Below are positions 21,901 through 32,867 of a stretch of 45,645 nt of DNA, in pieces. This DNA is from Ectocarpus siliculosus (Eukaryota > Sar > Phaeophyceae > Ectocarpales > Ectocarpaceae), in the NCBI GenBank assembly GCA_000310025.1, contig FN649727.1, positions 6,544,459-6,590,103 of the forward strand, read 5' to 3'. Below the pieces are notes generated by a model. The model worked only from the letters and a program-made list of their open reading frames with translations, had not been told where the DNA came from and did not search any database. Position numbers and translations under genes: made by a program. How positions within the stretch are numbered: position 1 is the stretch's first letter; the number at the start of each line of letters is the position of its first letter.

Positions 21901-22995
21901 TTTGGCAGAAACTTCCTGCAGCGAAGACGAGACATGAGGCTGATTGTCCGTGATGGACAACCGTCTTCATTGCTTTTTCTTTCGTTGGTCCTCCGGCGGA
22001 CTGGATAGAAAAAAGAGGACGTCGTTTACTATTGTGCAGCCCAGTGAACCCACCCATGTTCGCATGGCTTGACGCTGATCCACCTGAGTTGCCGCACGCA
22101 ACTACTGCTGTAGCTGCAAACTACCGATGCACACAGACGAACGGCCTTCTATAGTGCACGGTTGGTGTTGGGCATCACAAAACGAGGAGCGTCTTGTGGA
22201 GGAGTGCGAGTCACAGCAGTAGCTGTCTAGGCGGTGGGTGTCCTGGCCGCTTTGTAGTATTCGTAGTGTAGGTGGGTGGATGGATCTGTCGTGGGACAAC
22301 CATCCAACAGTGTACGAAGTACTCCGTTTTCTACCATGCGATGCAGAAGGGCACCCGACGCCTGCTGTAGTACCTATTTTTCGTATAAACACTCCGTTTT
22401 GGGATACCGTCTGGCAGAAGACACCACAACCTCCCTGAACCTACTTTCAAGCTCGATCACTCCACCGCCAAGAGAATGTTAATAGTCAAATGATACGTTG
22501 TCGGAAAGCTCTTGACGAGATGGTTCCAACACCGCCATTTTGGCACCCGCGCTTGTTGTGCTAGCAGTGTGTAGGGGTTTGAAAATTGGTCCAGGGGGTG
22601 TGGTATCTTGTGCAAACTTACGGTGTGTCTCGTGTACGACGCACAGCGACAGAGCAATGACTTCACCAGCATTTAAGGGCATTGCACTTGCAGCTAGCGG
22701 CCATAGCATCCTATGAAAAGCACGCTCGTTCACCCATATCCACGCCGAAGACGTACAGTGTGTTTGCATTTGCATACAGCAGTGTAGTCGACGTTCATAC
22801 CTTGAGTCGGGCGTAAAGCTTGCTGTGTTGAGGGTCCATGGGCTTGGTGCACAGCTTGTACACGCCGGTGTACAGAGATATCCAGAGGTCATTGGGGAAT
22901 CCCTGCCCCAGGTCCTGGAGAATCGTGATGAGAGACGACTCCAGGAGAACCCAGGTGTCGTCGAAGTCGATCGGCTCGGGGGTGAGCAGCGTCAT
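9146..22995 (-). CDS. Cullin, CUL1-type scaffold of SCF ubiquitin ligases
   Basis: Eighteen exons join in frame to 810 residues: 22801-22995, 21172-21387, 20564-20727, 19896-19982, 19635-19694, 19423-19495, 18342-18460, 17225-17357, 16342-16518, 15983-16135, 15301-15492, 14755-14847, 12241-12375, 11687-11809, 11139-11228, 10588-10785, 9885-9968, 9146-9286. Cullins hold a RING protein at the C-terminus and substrate adaptors at the N-terminus for ubiquitin transfer in nucleus and cytosol. Signature segments seen: [10 protein letters not shown] (exon 1), YLDRHW (exon 2), [20 protein letters not shown] (exon 11), [20 protein letters not shown] (exon 12), [12 protein letters not shown] (exon 14), [13 protein letters not shown] (exons 14-15), and the neddylation and winged-helix end (exons 17-18). 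The [12 protein letters not shown] and HSGRKL wording fits the animal/fungal CUL1 branch better than plant CUL1. Exon 4 is the least certain. The size is normal for a cullin. Confidence 0.93.
10891..10918. repeat. (TTG)n microsatellite in a cullin intron
   Basis: A run of about nine TTG units lies in the intron between exons 16 and 15 of the cullin gene, just upstream of exon 16 in transcript orientation. Confidence 0.85.
11317..11402. repeat. Two-copy tandem repeat, 43-base period
   Basis: Two copies of a 43-base unit start at 11317 and 11360. Both begin AGGTATCTCGGCCTCAAAAA and end with CGTAGAGCT, with several differences in the middle. The repeat lies in the cullin intron between exons 14 and 15. 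A B-box-like GGGTTCAAGGT follows at about 11460. Confidence 0.75.
11971..11992. repeat. Poly-G tract, 22 bases
   Basis: An uninterrupted run of 22 G on the plus strand lies in the cullin intron between exons 13 and 14; it reads as poly-C in the transcript. Such runs are prone to length error in sequencing. Confidence 0.9.
12978..13592. other. Assembly gap (615 N)
   Basis: All 615 bases are N. The gap falls within the intron between cullin exons 12 (14755-14847) and 13 (12241-12375), and the flanking exons join in frame to a continuous cullin domain, so no cullin sequence needs to be missing. The right edge is a short unique stretch then 20 G (13602-13621); the left flank is C-rich. Open frames drawn through the N have no meaning. 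Confidence 0.97.
13602..13621. repeat. Poly-G tract next to the gap
   Basis: Twenty consecutive G on the plus strand sit nine bases from the assembly gap and probably contributed to the failure to sequence through. Confidence 0.85.
13843..13972. repeat. Member of a diverged dispersed repeat
   Basis: This intronic segment shares the ordered blocks TTTAAGCTCGAT and AGCTCTCGACGAGAT with a segment at about 22441-22560 in cullin intron 1 (TTTCAAGCTCGAT and AAGCTCTTGACGAGAT). A third partial copy is at 20395-20410. The sharing is short and diverged; the type of element is unknown. Confidence 0.35.
18595..18610. repeat. Poly-G tract, 16 bases
   Basis: A run of 16 G on the plus strand lies in the cullin intron between exons 6 and 7. 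Confidence 0.85.
18983..19125 (+). repeat. tRNA-derived SINE-like segment in a cullin intron
   Basis: CGGTCTAGTTGG (18993-19004) resembles a polymerase III A box and GGTTCGAATCC (19037-19047) is a perfect B-box match, at a tRNA-like distance of about 32 bases. The T-stem and acceptor stem do not pair, so it is not a working tRNA gene. A perfect 12-base inverted repeat (19049-19060 with 19086-19097) follows, and then a second A-box match, TAGCCTAGTGG (19100-19110). The arrangement suggests a tRNA-derived retroposon or a tandem of two tRNA-like heads. It lies antisense within the cullin intron between exons 6 and 7. Confidence 0.5.
22441..22560. repeat. Second member of the diverged dispersed repeat
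   Basis: It shares two ordered blocks with 13843-13972, as described there. A block TAATAGTCAAAT from this copy also recurs at about 34937, outside the gene, which supports a dispersed origin. Confidence 0.35.
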
Positions 22996-24845
22996 TCTCG
23001 CAAGCACTGCTGCTACCGCTTGTCGCAGTTGGTATGTTGTTCGTGTCGCGGATTAAAAGAGTCCGCAGCGGCTTGTTCCCTCTCCCGACCCGGCTCTACC
23101 GCTTGAGAGGCAACCCACTACCACCGGGAAAAGACTACAGGAGTACGCCCACTGATTCTCCCATGCGTAATTCGAATACTGCCGCACTCGCGGCTCCCCA
23201 AGACCTTCTCCAGCCTTTGGCGTTGTGCTCAAAACCGGTTGCACACCCTCCTCCAGGAGTTGAAGTCCCGAGTCTCCTTGCTCTAAGGATGGCAGAAACG
23301 TGCTGAAAACTGAAAAGTAGTAGCCACCGGCTTCACTGGGCCCCACAGCAATCACGACGATGATCCAGAGTAAACTCTAAGTGGCTAGGGTAGCTCTGCA
23401 GGTGTGTGTGTAACGTGCCGATTCCCTGTCTCTCTCTGCTCCCTCGGTCTCTCGGTGGCGGTTTAATATGCCGTTTCGGGGAGCTCTCTCTTCTTCATCT
23501 CGAGGTTCCGCCGCGCGTGCTCATGGGTGCCCAGCTGATGGTGCCCACTCCACGTACTTCGTCGGTAAATCCCCTAATCACGTTCACACTCACACCCTCG
23601 GGTGTAGTCACTGGTGTCACGAATCGTGGTGTTTGTCGGAGGAGAGTCTGCCGGTATGCGTTGCTGGTCAGACGCGGCGGAGAGGTGGTAGCAGAGAGCG
23701 TGAGGCATCGGAATCGTTATGAGGTGCGTGCACGCATGCCTTCGCACATTTGTTCTTCCGGAGGGCTGGCCTTCCTGCCGAGCTGGTACAGGGCATAGAG
23801 GGCTATCGCCCATTGTTGGGGACGTATAGTTGCCTGTTCTCGGAGGCCTAGCCCCCAGCTAGTGCCTAATTGATTCGTGCCTGCCATTGCGGGCTCACTA
23901 CACTGCTGTCTACAATAGTCTCCATACAACGGGCACATATGTATACAAGCCGAACAACCATAGATCTCTGATCCCCCCGCTCCCTGACTTCTACAAAATC
24001 GTGTGCTTTGTAACCCTCCACGTAGGACTCGTGTCATACATATGTAGGTGCCATTGAGGGTGCCACCAACACCCTTGTTACCGCAGCATGTTCGTCGCAA
24101 CAGCAGTAGGGTCCATGGAAACAGCAAATGCCATGCAGATCGAGCGATCAGAAAAAAGAGGCAACGGACATTTACCGTATTTACATGTAGTCTACCCAAA
24201 CCAGCGACAGCAATGTGTCATCCACTTCATGCCCGAATCATTCGTGGTTGTGCACCCTGATGGTACATGTTGCTAGAGGGGTCGGTTGGATCTCGACATC
24301 ACCAAGTCCCCCATGTAGAGCGAAAGTTGTGCTAATTTTTGCACACTCTGTTGCGTTGAGGTGCTCCTTGTGATCAACAAATCTCCCCTTGTTCTCGTTC
24401 GTCGGCTCCTTCTCTTCTCTTCTCTTTTTGCGCCCAAACTCCGATGTCAACCCGCGGTCGGACGTAGAAAAAGACGAGGGGGGCAGGTGATGGTCACTAG
24501 CCGAGCGGAAGAGGAAATAGCCCCCAACATGACAGCGGGTGAGACAAGATCATGGAAGAGGCTCGGGCAAGGGGAAGGGAAAAATACGAAGGGGGAATCA
24601 GTTCTGATTTATGGATTTGGGTCAGGATTGGCTGCTCACGCATTTACAATCGGTTTGGATGAGTGTGAGGTGTATGATAAACCCTGGTAACACGGCGTAC
24701 GGTGCTCGTGTATTCGTATGCAACCACAGGGGTTCCCCTTGGAGAATTCCCGCTCCCTACCCGGAACAACCCGTGGGCAACCTTGCTTGTTCCCTTTCCT
24801 CCCCGGTTTGGCGCAACAGGAACTGCTACCAATTTTCTCAGACAG
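22996..24845. other. Region between the divergent cullin and coiled-coil genes
   Basis: The cullin gene starts at 22995 on the minus strand and the coiled-coil gene runs on the plus strand, so both promoters, and the missing 5' exons of the coiled-coil gene, should lie here. A possible small exon at about 24490-24532 (ATG, then Ala/Glu-rich codons, followed by GTGAGA) was seen but cannot be joined with confidence. No other gene is supported. Confidence 0.35.
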
Positions 24846-27800
24846 ACGGCGCTGGTTTTAGAAGAGCGATCGAGGTCGTTGGCAACCAAGAACGCGCGCC
24901 TTAGGGATCATTTTGACGCTTCCTTGGTAGAGATAGAGGTGAGGCAACAGGCAGAGAGGGATAGACAGAGACAGGGGTACAGAGACAGAAAAAGAGACAC
25001 ACAACGCACACACACAGAACGGAGATGAGACATCCGTTCTTGTAGCGACGCAGGTACTCCGTCCATGACTACAACGTGAGCAACCGGCACCTACGGTGCG
25101 TGTCGCTGTTTTTTCACCACGTCTTCGACGATGGCTATTTCTGACGCTGCATTTTGTATGTTGTTGGTAGCTTTCAGACTCCATGTCCTGACTCTCTGTG
25201 TCCTGCCAGCATCTGACCGTAGAATAGAGGAAAGCAATGACAGGAGTGTTCCTCCGCCGTGAAAGAAGCCAATACCGGCTGCATCTGGAGTAGCCGTTCA
25301 GGAAAATAACGGTGACCTGGTTTTCGTGGCGATTGGCTTGCTAGGGCAGTCTGTCCTCGCTCCGCAATGTTGCGTAACATGGAGGAGAAAAATACGCCCC
25401 CCCCTACAACATTGATTTTTCCGCGTGTCTCTCGAGCCCCACCGCCAGCATCACAGGAAACTCCATCAGGCCTAGGCCCCCACTATCCCGCCCCGCCGCG
25501 CCGCATCTACCGAAGCAGGCCGCAATAACGTCCAACAAGACGGTTCGAGCCGAAACGGATGCAGCGGTTACCAACCCGGATACCTCCCGCGAGTCGCTCG
25601 GAAATACGTACCAGGTGACCGCCGCGGAAGTCAGGGCCGCCGCGCTCGCTGCTAAAGCCAGGGCCGGAAGACGTGCGAGCACGGCGAGCCTCGGCGCGGG
25701 CCAGGCGGCCGCGGCGGTGGGAGGTCAGGAGATCCGAAGAGCGGCGGGGGCCTTAGCGCTACTGAAACAAGATGCGCAGGAGGAACCACCGGAGGCCGAC
25801 CAGCGGCAGCTGGCGGAAGAGAGGGACGCTTGGGCAGTATGGTCCGGAGAGTGGGGGGGCGAGGCTGGGAGCTTCGTCAGTGATTTTGAAGTATCCGGCG
25901 TACAGGAGGGTCTTGTTGCAGATCGATGGAAGGCAAGCGAGGAGGCGGCGGTGGTGGTCAGAGGCAGAGAGGCGGAGCTGAGGAATGGGCTTGGTGTAGC
26001 ACAGGTAAGTTGACATTGTACAAAGGCTTGCGCATGTTCAGTTTCTGTCTTGCCTACATGATGAAATAGTTTCAATGTCATCTGCGTACGTTTGCGCGAA
26101 GTAGAAGTAGAAGTTTCTACGAAGACGACCCATACCTGGCTTATTTGTACAGTAAATGTGTACTGCCTCGTTCCACACCGAAATCGTTTCGGGTCAGCGT
26201 CATCCTCGGCCACGTTCGGCGCCTTTTCGTTCCCGTTTGGCCCTATGAAATACCACACCTGGACAAACGATCAGGCAGCAATACTCGCTCTCCGATCGGC
26301 AACTGGGGAGACAGCCAGGTGCTCCGAGGCTGCGCTAGACGACATGCGGGATGCTCTCGCCACGGCACAGTCAGAAATCGGCAAAATGAAGAGAGACAGG
26401 GACGCCGCCTTGCAGTCTCTACTTGAGGTCGCGCACATTAGGAGGACACCGGGGCGGCTCCTCCGGCACCAGCCGGCTACTAGCGAAGGTAAGGAGCAAG
26501 AGGAGGACGGTTGCAGCAGCTATGCCGGCGGTGCAGGGAGCGGCAGCGGTCGTGGTGATGACATCCGCGAGTCCTTCTCGCGGTGGGATTCGTATCCGGA
26601 GCATTCCGCAGCGCGGCCGGACAACGAGGAGTCGCAGGCGAGGGGGCTAACACGGCTTACGGGCGACGAGGAGGAGGAGGAGGAGGGTAGGGTCACCTTC
26701 GGCGACAGCAGTAACTGCGTACGAACGCCAGTGGCGGCCGCTCTCAAGGTTTTCGAAGGGATTCGCAGACTGCCAGGCACCGCCGAGCCGGCAGCAGCCG
26801 TGGGGACGACGAGAGACGACGATCAAGCAGAGGCCGGGGGTGTTGATGACTACCACACCAACACCGGCGGTGGCGAAAGCAGCGGCGAGCACGTCTGCGG
26901 CGTGTGTGGCACATCCGCTCCATCTTTTCGCAAGCTTTTCGACTGTCGCCTGAGCTTGCGCCGAGCGCAGGCAGAAGCGGCGGAGGCACGAGCGTGGGCT
27001 CTGGAGTTGGAGGAGAGAACAACGACGGCCGTGGAGGACCTCGTGGAAGAAAATCTGGCAGAGACAGTCCGAAAGGCGAGCTGTGCTCTTTAAGTCATTA
27101 CCTGGGGTGTAGCCGGTCTAACTACCTGGTGGTCCTTTGATTTGACACGCATCCGTCTACTCAATCTTGATCCGCCAGATTGTATCCGATGCTTGTGTGA
27201 GCTGAGGGTCGTACAGTCCGATCCCCTCCTCCAGAACAATCGACACAGTAGTAGTGCGGGAACGATAGCAAACCTAAATACCACGATCGGAGGTAGATGT
27301 TGACCATGTCACATCAAGAATGAAGGGGACAAACGGCACTCACCAATTTTGAGAGTAGAGAGCGCCCCACTATTGGCGGTGTTTTCTTAGGATCTCGGAA
27401 GCGAAACTGTCCTCCTTCTCGAAAGGGATCATACCTCTTCAATGACTTCATGACTTGAGGCAATGATTTTTTCACTGTTGTGCCCCTTACCAGAGTTTAA
27501 AAAAGTTGTCGGCGTTGTCGGTGCTGTTGGCGCTATCGGCGCTGTCGGCGCTGCCCCGAAAACTGGACTGTCTCGGCGCGAAGCGCCGAAAAATATTTTA
27601 AGGGTCGTCTCAATTCGGCAGCACGCCCCCGACAACGTGTTTACCTGCCCCCGGCAACTACGAGCAATCTCGCCGATTTTTCGGCGCGCAATTCCGCAGA
27701 TCCCCCACGCCCCACCAACCAGCCGCGAAAAACATCCACGAAACTACGAAACCACGAACAAGACACACATCATACCCACACAATCCGTACAAAATCTTAG

Positions 27801-30800
27801 CGACGAGTGGCGGGTGGTCGCCATGGTACAATAGGTTGTTGCGGTTATGTTTTGTACAATAGGTTGTTGCGGTTATGTTTTGTACAATAGGTTGTTGCGG
27901 TTATGTTTTGTACAATAGGTTGTTGCGGTTATGTTTTGACGACGGTGTGTATGCCTTGTGGTTTGTGGGCATGTACTGCGCGGTCTGCGGTTTGTTTGTT
28001 TGTGTAGCGGGGGTAGGTGGTGGGCAGGGGGCATGCGGCGGGCCACAAGAAGGTGTTACACGTTACACGTGCGCATTTGATGTAGCCGATCAGCTGGTGC
28101 TGCAGATGGAGGGAACTGGTTGCTACTTGGGCTGTGTACTCTTCTATTCTAAGTATTTACGTACTACCTCGTCGTTGAACAGCAGCAGCAGCAGCAGTGA
28201 GTACCACAAGGAAGTACTACTTTTTTTACTAACTGTAGGATATTTTGTCAACTACACACAAATTTAATTCCCAAGCACGCCGGTGTGAGAAAGTTACCCG
28301 AACATGTGCACCGCCCGCTGAGCGAGGGCACATTATTATTAGCAACCAGCACGACCTTTCTTAGCACGTACAGCACATGCATGCATACAAGCTCGATGAA
28401 CCGAAAAAGCCCCTCAAATATAGCTAGAGGGTGAAGCAAATTAAGCACAATAATACCAATTTTTTTCCCCTGTGGGGGCCTCTCCGGGGGCCCCTCCGGG
28501 GGGGGGCTCCGGCGGCTCCTGCGGAGGGCTTACGGCGCCTGTGGCGCTGGAGGTACTATTTTAACCCTGCCCCTTACCTCATCAATCGCCCACCTCCTTC
28601 TCCGCCGATATGTCCATGTCTATCTGAACGGGGATGCAGCTGGAATCGACGTTTGACGTGACACGGGAGGGGCTCGAGAGGCGCCTGACTGCGGCAGAAG
28701 CGCGAGGGCAGGAGATGGGAGAGAAGACAGCTGTCGCCCAACGAGAGGTTGCGGAGCTCGTGGAGGCGGCTGCGACACGGGAGGGAGAGGCGAGTGTCTT
28801 GTCAACGTTCGCTCAGTGATCGCTCGGAGGGGAGAGTGGGCGAAAAAGTATTGGCTCACAAGCAAGACCAGGTAGTTTTTCTTTGGTCATTTTGGCGGTG
28901 ATAAAGAGAGCGATGCACACTTTTTTTTCGGCTGTACTACAGTGTGCAGACACAGCAGTGAACGGATTTCTTGATGCGTTTCCCGCCCCGAAAAGATCGC
29001 TGTCCTGCGGACGCGACTTCGGGCCGCCGAGGAGGACGTCGGTTCCGCGCGGCGCGAGGCCCTGCTAGAGGGGAGCGCCAGGTCTCTTGCAGAGACGGAG
29101 GCTGCGGGCAGGAAGGCCGCGCAGGCGTGGGCAGGCGCCGTGGCCTTGAAAAATAAGTGTCGTCAGCAGGTGTGTTATGTGCATGTGTGGGGGGTTGTAT
29201 TATTCTGTCCTAAGAGACCGTCACTCACTTAGGGCGCTACGCGAGTCCTGGCAGTTGTAGAGCTCTCGAAAAGGACGCAGTGCTGGTGTCTGCCAAAGCT
29301 TTCGGGTACTGCCAACAAGGCGTGTGCTCTCAGGTGACTTTTAGAGCGTTACGTTGCGGTGCCCTTGAGCAACGCAGGGCAATATTGTACGAATGTTGGA
29401 TTCCGCCTCGGGGCACTTCCTCTATGGTACACTTCACGGCTTCATTAGTTGTATGACATAAGTAAGGTTTGAATTGAAGGTCGCGCTAGATATCTTGAGT
29501 GCTCTTCTCGAGATCGTTTTTGGGGAGGCTACCGAGCCCTCCCCCCTTCCCTTCCCGCTTCTGCGTCCCGGGGAGCCTGACACGCCTCTTCAACGCGGTC
29601 TTCCAAACCCAATTACGACGGCGCACTTGATTTGCTCGACAGGAACAAACCATTGCAGGCCTAGCCTTGTCGCGAGGAGAAGAGGCGGACGCTTGTCGAG
29701 CGGCCCGCGACGAGCTCGAGAAGGAACGGTCGTCCCGTGTCGAATCGGAGGGACACGTGCGTGAGCTCCAAGGCGAAGTGAGTCGTCTGGCATCCCTGCT
29801 GGGAGCCGCCAATGACGAAATCGAACGGCAACGGAACATATCACGGGATAACGAAATCGGCGATCATCGGCGTGGTCAATCGGGGAGAGGTGGCGGCGAA
29901 GCCGGCGGCGAGGCTCTCGACAGAAGCGCTTCGACTCAAGGGGTTGACGACACCGATGTCTGTCGTTACGACGGTGACGAGACCCCGACGAGAAGGGAAA
30001 ACCAGACTCGCCATCACCACACGATGAGCGGTCGAATAGAACACGGGATCACCCCCGAGTCGTGGAGGGGCTCCTGCGACAACGACAAGCACGTTGCCCA
30101 ACGCCGGCAGTGTGATCGCGTCGCCTCCACCTGCAGCACCCCCGTCGCCTCCTTCACCGATAGGGTGGGGACACGGGAGGCCAAGGAGCGAGAGAGGGCG
30201 CGCAAGACCCTGCTCGCGCTAGAAGAGTCCCTACGAGCGGGCCGGGAAGAGGTCAGGCACCACAAGCGGCGGGCGGAGAGGCTGCGCGCGGCGCTGCGGG
30301 AGGCTCAAGAGCGGGGCGAGGAGGCCGAGGCGGCCGGCAGCTCGGCCCGCGTCGCGGCGGAGGCGGCGGGCGCGGCCGCCGGTCTGGCGAGAGAGGAAAC
30401 GGACGCGGCCACCGCGGGTAAGCGCAAGGCCGAGGAGGACACCGCCTCGGCTGCGCGGCGGCACCGCGAGGAGGTCGAGGCGATCGAGGCGGAGGTTCTG
30501 CGGGCTACGGCGGCGGCGCTTGGGGCGAGGGAGCAGTGCTCGGTGGCGCAGAGAGAGGCGTCGGGGCTGCGAGAGACGGTCAGAGAGTTGGATCGACGCG
30601 TGATTCTCCTTGAGCAGCAGCTGGGGGCATCGATCGCCAGCCTGCATGCCGCCGACGCCAGGAGAGTGTGTGCCCTCGTCGGGAGGATTAGAGATTTGGG
30701 TGGCCGGGAATGGGAGGGAGAAGCCAGGCTTGAGGACTTACGTGCCAGGTACGAGGCAAATAACGGGGCTGTGGGAGGGCGCATGTTGAGTGACCCCGCG

Positions 30801-31451
30801 GTTTCGGGGCCAGGTAAGGCCGCACAAGATCTCCAGGAGGCGGCGAGGACAGGCATGCGTCTAAACGCTGTTGGGAATGGCGACAACAGGTCAGGAGAAT
30901 CGGAGAGGTTACAAGGAAAATCTCTCCGCAACAACAGCGCCAGCGCCTTCGAAGTAACCACGCTCCGAGATAGGCTGGCGGCAAGCCAGGCGCAACACGT
31001 GGAGCTGGTCCGGGCGTCGGAGGCGGCGGTCGCCGGCTGCAACCAACGCTGCGACGCGCACATCCGTGTGGTGCTTGCGGCAGGCAAGCTCACGGCGGCG
31101 TGCCTCCTGCGGCGCGGCGTTGTCGCAGGACGAGAGGCGACCGTGGAGGCCGCGGGCCGCTTGGAGCTAGCGAGACGGTGCTTCCGGGCTTTAAGGGAAG
31201 AGGCGCTGCGCGCATCCCGCGACAGGAGTGTCCGGCGACAAGAGAGGTTGCAGCGGTGGATCGGGGAAGCGTTCGAGGGGGCGGGGGAAGAGGTGGAATC
31301 CATGGCGACGAGGAAACGTTGCCAGCAACCGCGGCAGCAGCAGCATCAACCACACCTTAATGCGGGAGTGGTGGTAGGACAGGGGTATTTTCGGTCTTCT
31401 TCTGATGGATGTCTGTCGTGGGAAGCCAGCCAGCCGCTGGTTTTGGGTTGA
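24846..31451 (+). CDS. Large coiled-coil protein (5' end not found)
   Basis: I do not recognise the family. Six exons join in phase 0: 24846-24938, 25519-26004, 26275-27075, 28640-28789, 28996-29169, 29643-31451, giving about 1170 residues with the stop at 31449-31451. Almost every exon encodes Glu/Ala/Arg/Leu-rich heptads without prolines, as in long parallel coiled coils; good examples are 24846-24938, 28640-28789, 28996-29169 and 30180-30660. A charged, low-complexity hinge lies at about 29870-30150. No motor, kinase or membrane segment is visible. Such proteins act as structural or tethering rods at centrosomes, cilia or the Golgi, but nothing here selects among these. Exons 3 and 4 seem to end at GC rather than GT donors. 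Exon 5 starts after a weak acceptor. Upstream exons probably lie between 22996 and 24845. Coiled-coil composition and phase agreement support the model; individual junctions need transcript data. Confidence 0.66.
27505..27553. repeat. Short tandem repeat, 9-12 base period
   Basis: A degenerate run of GTTGTCGGCGCT-like units lies in the long intron between the third and fourth resolved exons of the coiled-coil gene. Confidence 0.6.
27827..27938. repeat. Perfect four-copy 28-base tandem repeat
   Basis: Four identical head-to-tail copies of a 28-base unit (beginning TACAATAGG and ending TATGTTTTG) span exactly 112 bases. There is no mismatch between copies, so the expansion is recent. It lies in the 1.56-kb intron of the coiled-coil gene. 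Confidence 0.95.
28467..28552. repeat. GC-rich self-complementary segment
   Basis: Runs of G and C with repeated CTCCGG and GGGGGCC blocks can pair with one another. It follows a T-rich run and lies just upstream of the acceptor at 28639 in the coiled-coil gene. It may be a repeat remnant. Confidence 0.4.
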
Positions 31452-32316
31452 GGCGCACCTTGGTGTTGGTGCATTGTGTTTCAGCCCGGTCTCAGGTTGT
31501 GGAGGCCAATGGAGTGCTGTACTTGTTGCGATGGCCTTTGATTTACGGATGGGGCTTCGTGTCTTCGTTCGCGCGGTTTGAAGAATTTTGTTACAGTTTA
31601 CGCCTGCGTTTTTTTTTATGGTGCCTTGTATGATCGTTGCAGATGGTAAAGATGATCCTGTTTCAGTGTGCCCTAGGAATAAAGAACTACCTTTTCCCCC
31701 ATCCATGCTGTATGACCTTCCGCGAACTCACCGACTGCTGTGACCCTGAATGCGGACCAACAAAGTTCATGGGTGAGACACATGCAGTGGTAGTTGGGAT
31801 CGTGCCCGGGGAAAGGCAGTAGTCCGCCTAACTTTTATTCGGGAAAATTGTTGAGTTTTGGATTTTGCTGTGCCGGCTGTTCCATCGTGTTTCTCCTGAG
31901 TGACAAATGGTGGGATCGAATGTGGTGTGCGACAGTCAGACGAAGGTAAAAAATGACGGGCTTTCTTTGGAATCAAAGGCCCTTGGGATCTTTGCCACTC
32001 TACAAAGGGAAAATTATACCGATTTACGGCGTTTGTTGACTATTATAGCAACGACGAACACGGCAGAGTGAGCGTGGTATCTCGTGGAGGTCACACAGGT
32101 TTATTCTTGGTAAGTCCATGGGTTGAAACCCTTTGCGCATTATTGTCCCGTACTCGCAGGGATGACGCGATATTCTTGAGAAACAGAAAAGCCGGGCTGG
32201 TGATACCTGCTGCTCTCAGAATTCGAAAAAGTTTTGTTTGTTGCTCGTAAACGGTAAGTGCCAGCCCAATCCCGCAAAAAAGCAATAAAGAAATCTGTCC
32301 GAACTTTTCCTTCTTC
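31452..32316. other. 3' flank of the coiled-coil gene, no gene seen
   Basis: This stretch presumably holds the 3' untranslated region. An AATAAAG sequence at 31679-31685 could be a polyadenylation signal. No supported coding region was seen. Confidence 0.35.
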
Positions 32317-32553
32317 GATCAAGTAAAAAATGTTACGGATTTTTTCACTTAGATGAAGTAAAAAAACTGATCGAAATCCATAGATAATCAAGTAAAAAAA
32401 GTGATCTGAATCCATAGATAGATCAAGCAAAAAAACTGATCGAAATCCATAGATTAATCAAGTGAAAAAAGTGATCTGAATCCATAGATTAGTCAAGTGA
32501 AACTTGTCACACTTGTTTCCATAGATTAATCAAGTCAAACTTGTCCCACTTGC
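32317..32553. repeat. Minisatellite, about 35-base period, six to seven units
   Basis: Units of 34-37 bases share ATCAAGT, an A-rich run and AATCCATAGAT. Neighbouring units alternate between CTGATCGAAATCCAT and GTGATCTGAATCCAT, so the array has a two-unit higher-order period before degenerating at its right end into copies with CAAACTTGTC. Confidence 0.85.
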
Positions 32554-32851
32554 TCAACTCTTAAATCAAGCCAACCTAACCAAACCAAAACTAACTGCTG
32601 TGTGCCAGCACGCATGCATGTCCCTTTTTGGAGGAGGCACGCAGCTCTCTACTGCTGCTGTGTGGACTTTGCGACCCCTGCGCCCGATGCGCGTGACTCT
32701 GTGGTGCATCTCCCACATCAGATGCGGTGTCCCACCAGACTGCTGTGTGCCAGCAAGCGCCTGTGGCACGCATACACGCACTGCTGTCACATGTCTCACA
32801 ACTTTTCGGAAGATAGATCAGAACAGGCTTGCTTACAATTCCTGGAGAGCC

Positions 32852-32867
32852 ATATATATATATATAT
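32852..32867. repeat. (AT)n microsatellite
   Basis: Eight AT units lie in an otherwise gene-free stretch. Confidence 0.85.

Noticed and set aside
27827-27938. CRISPR-like array
   Set aside because: The copies are directly adjacent with no spacers, the context is a eukaryotic intron, and no cas genes are present.
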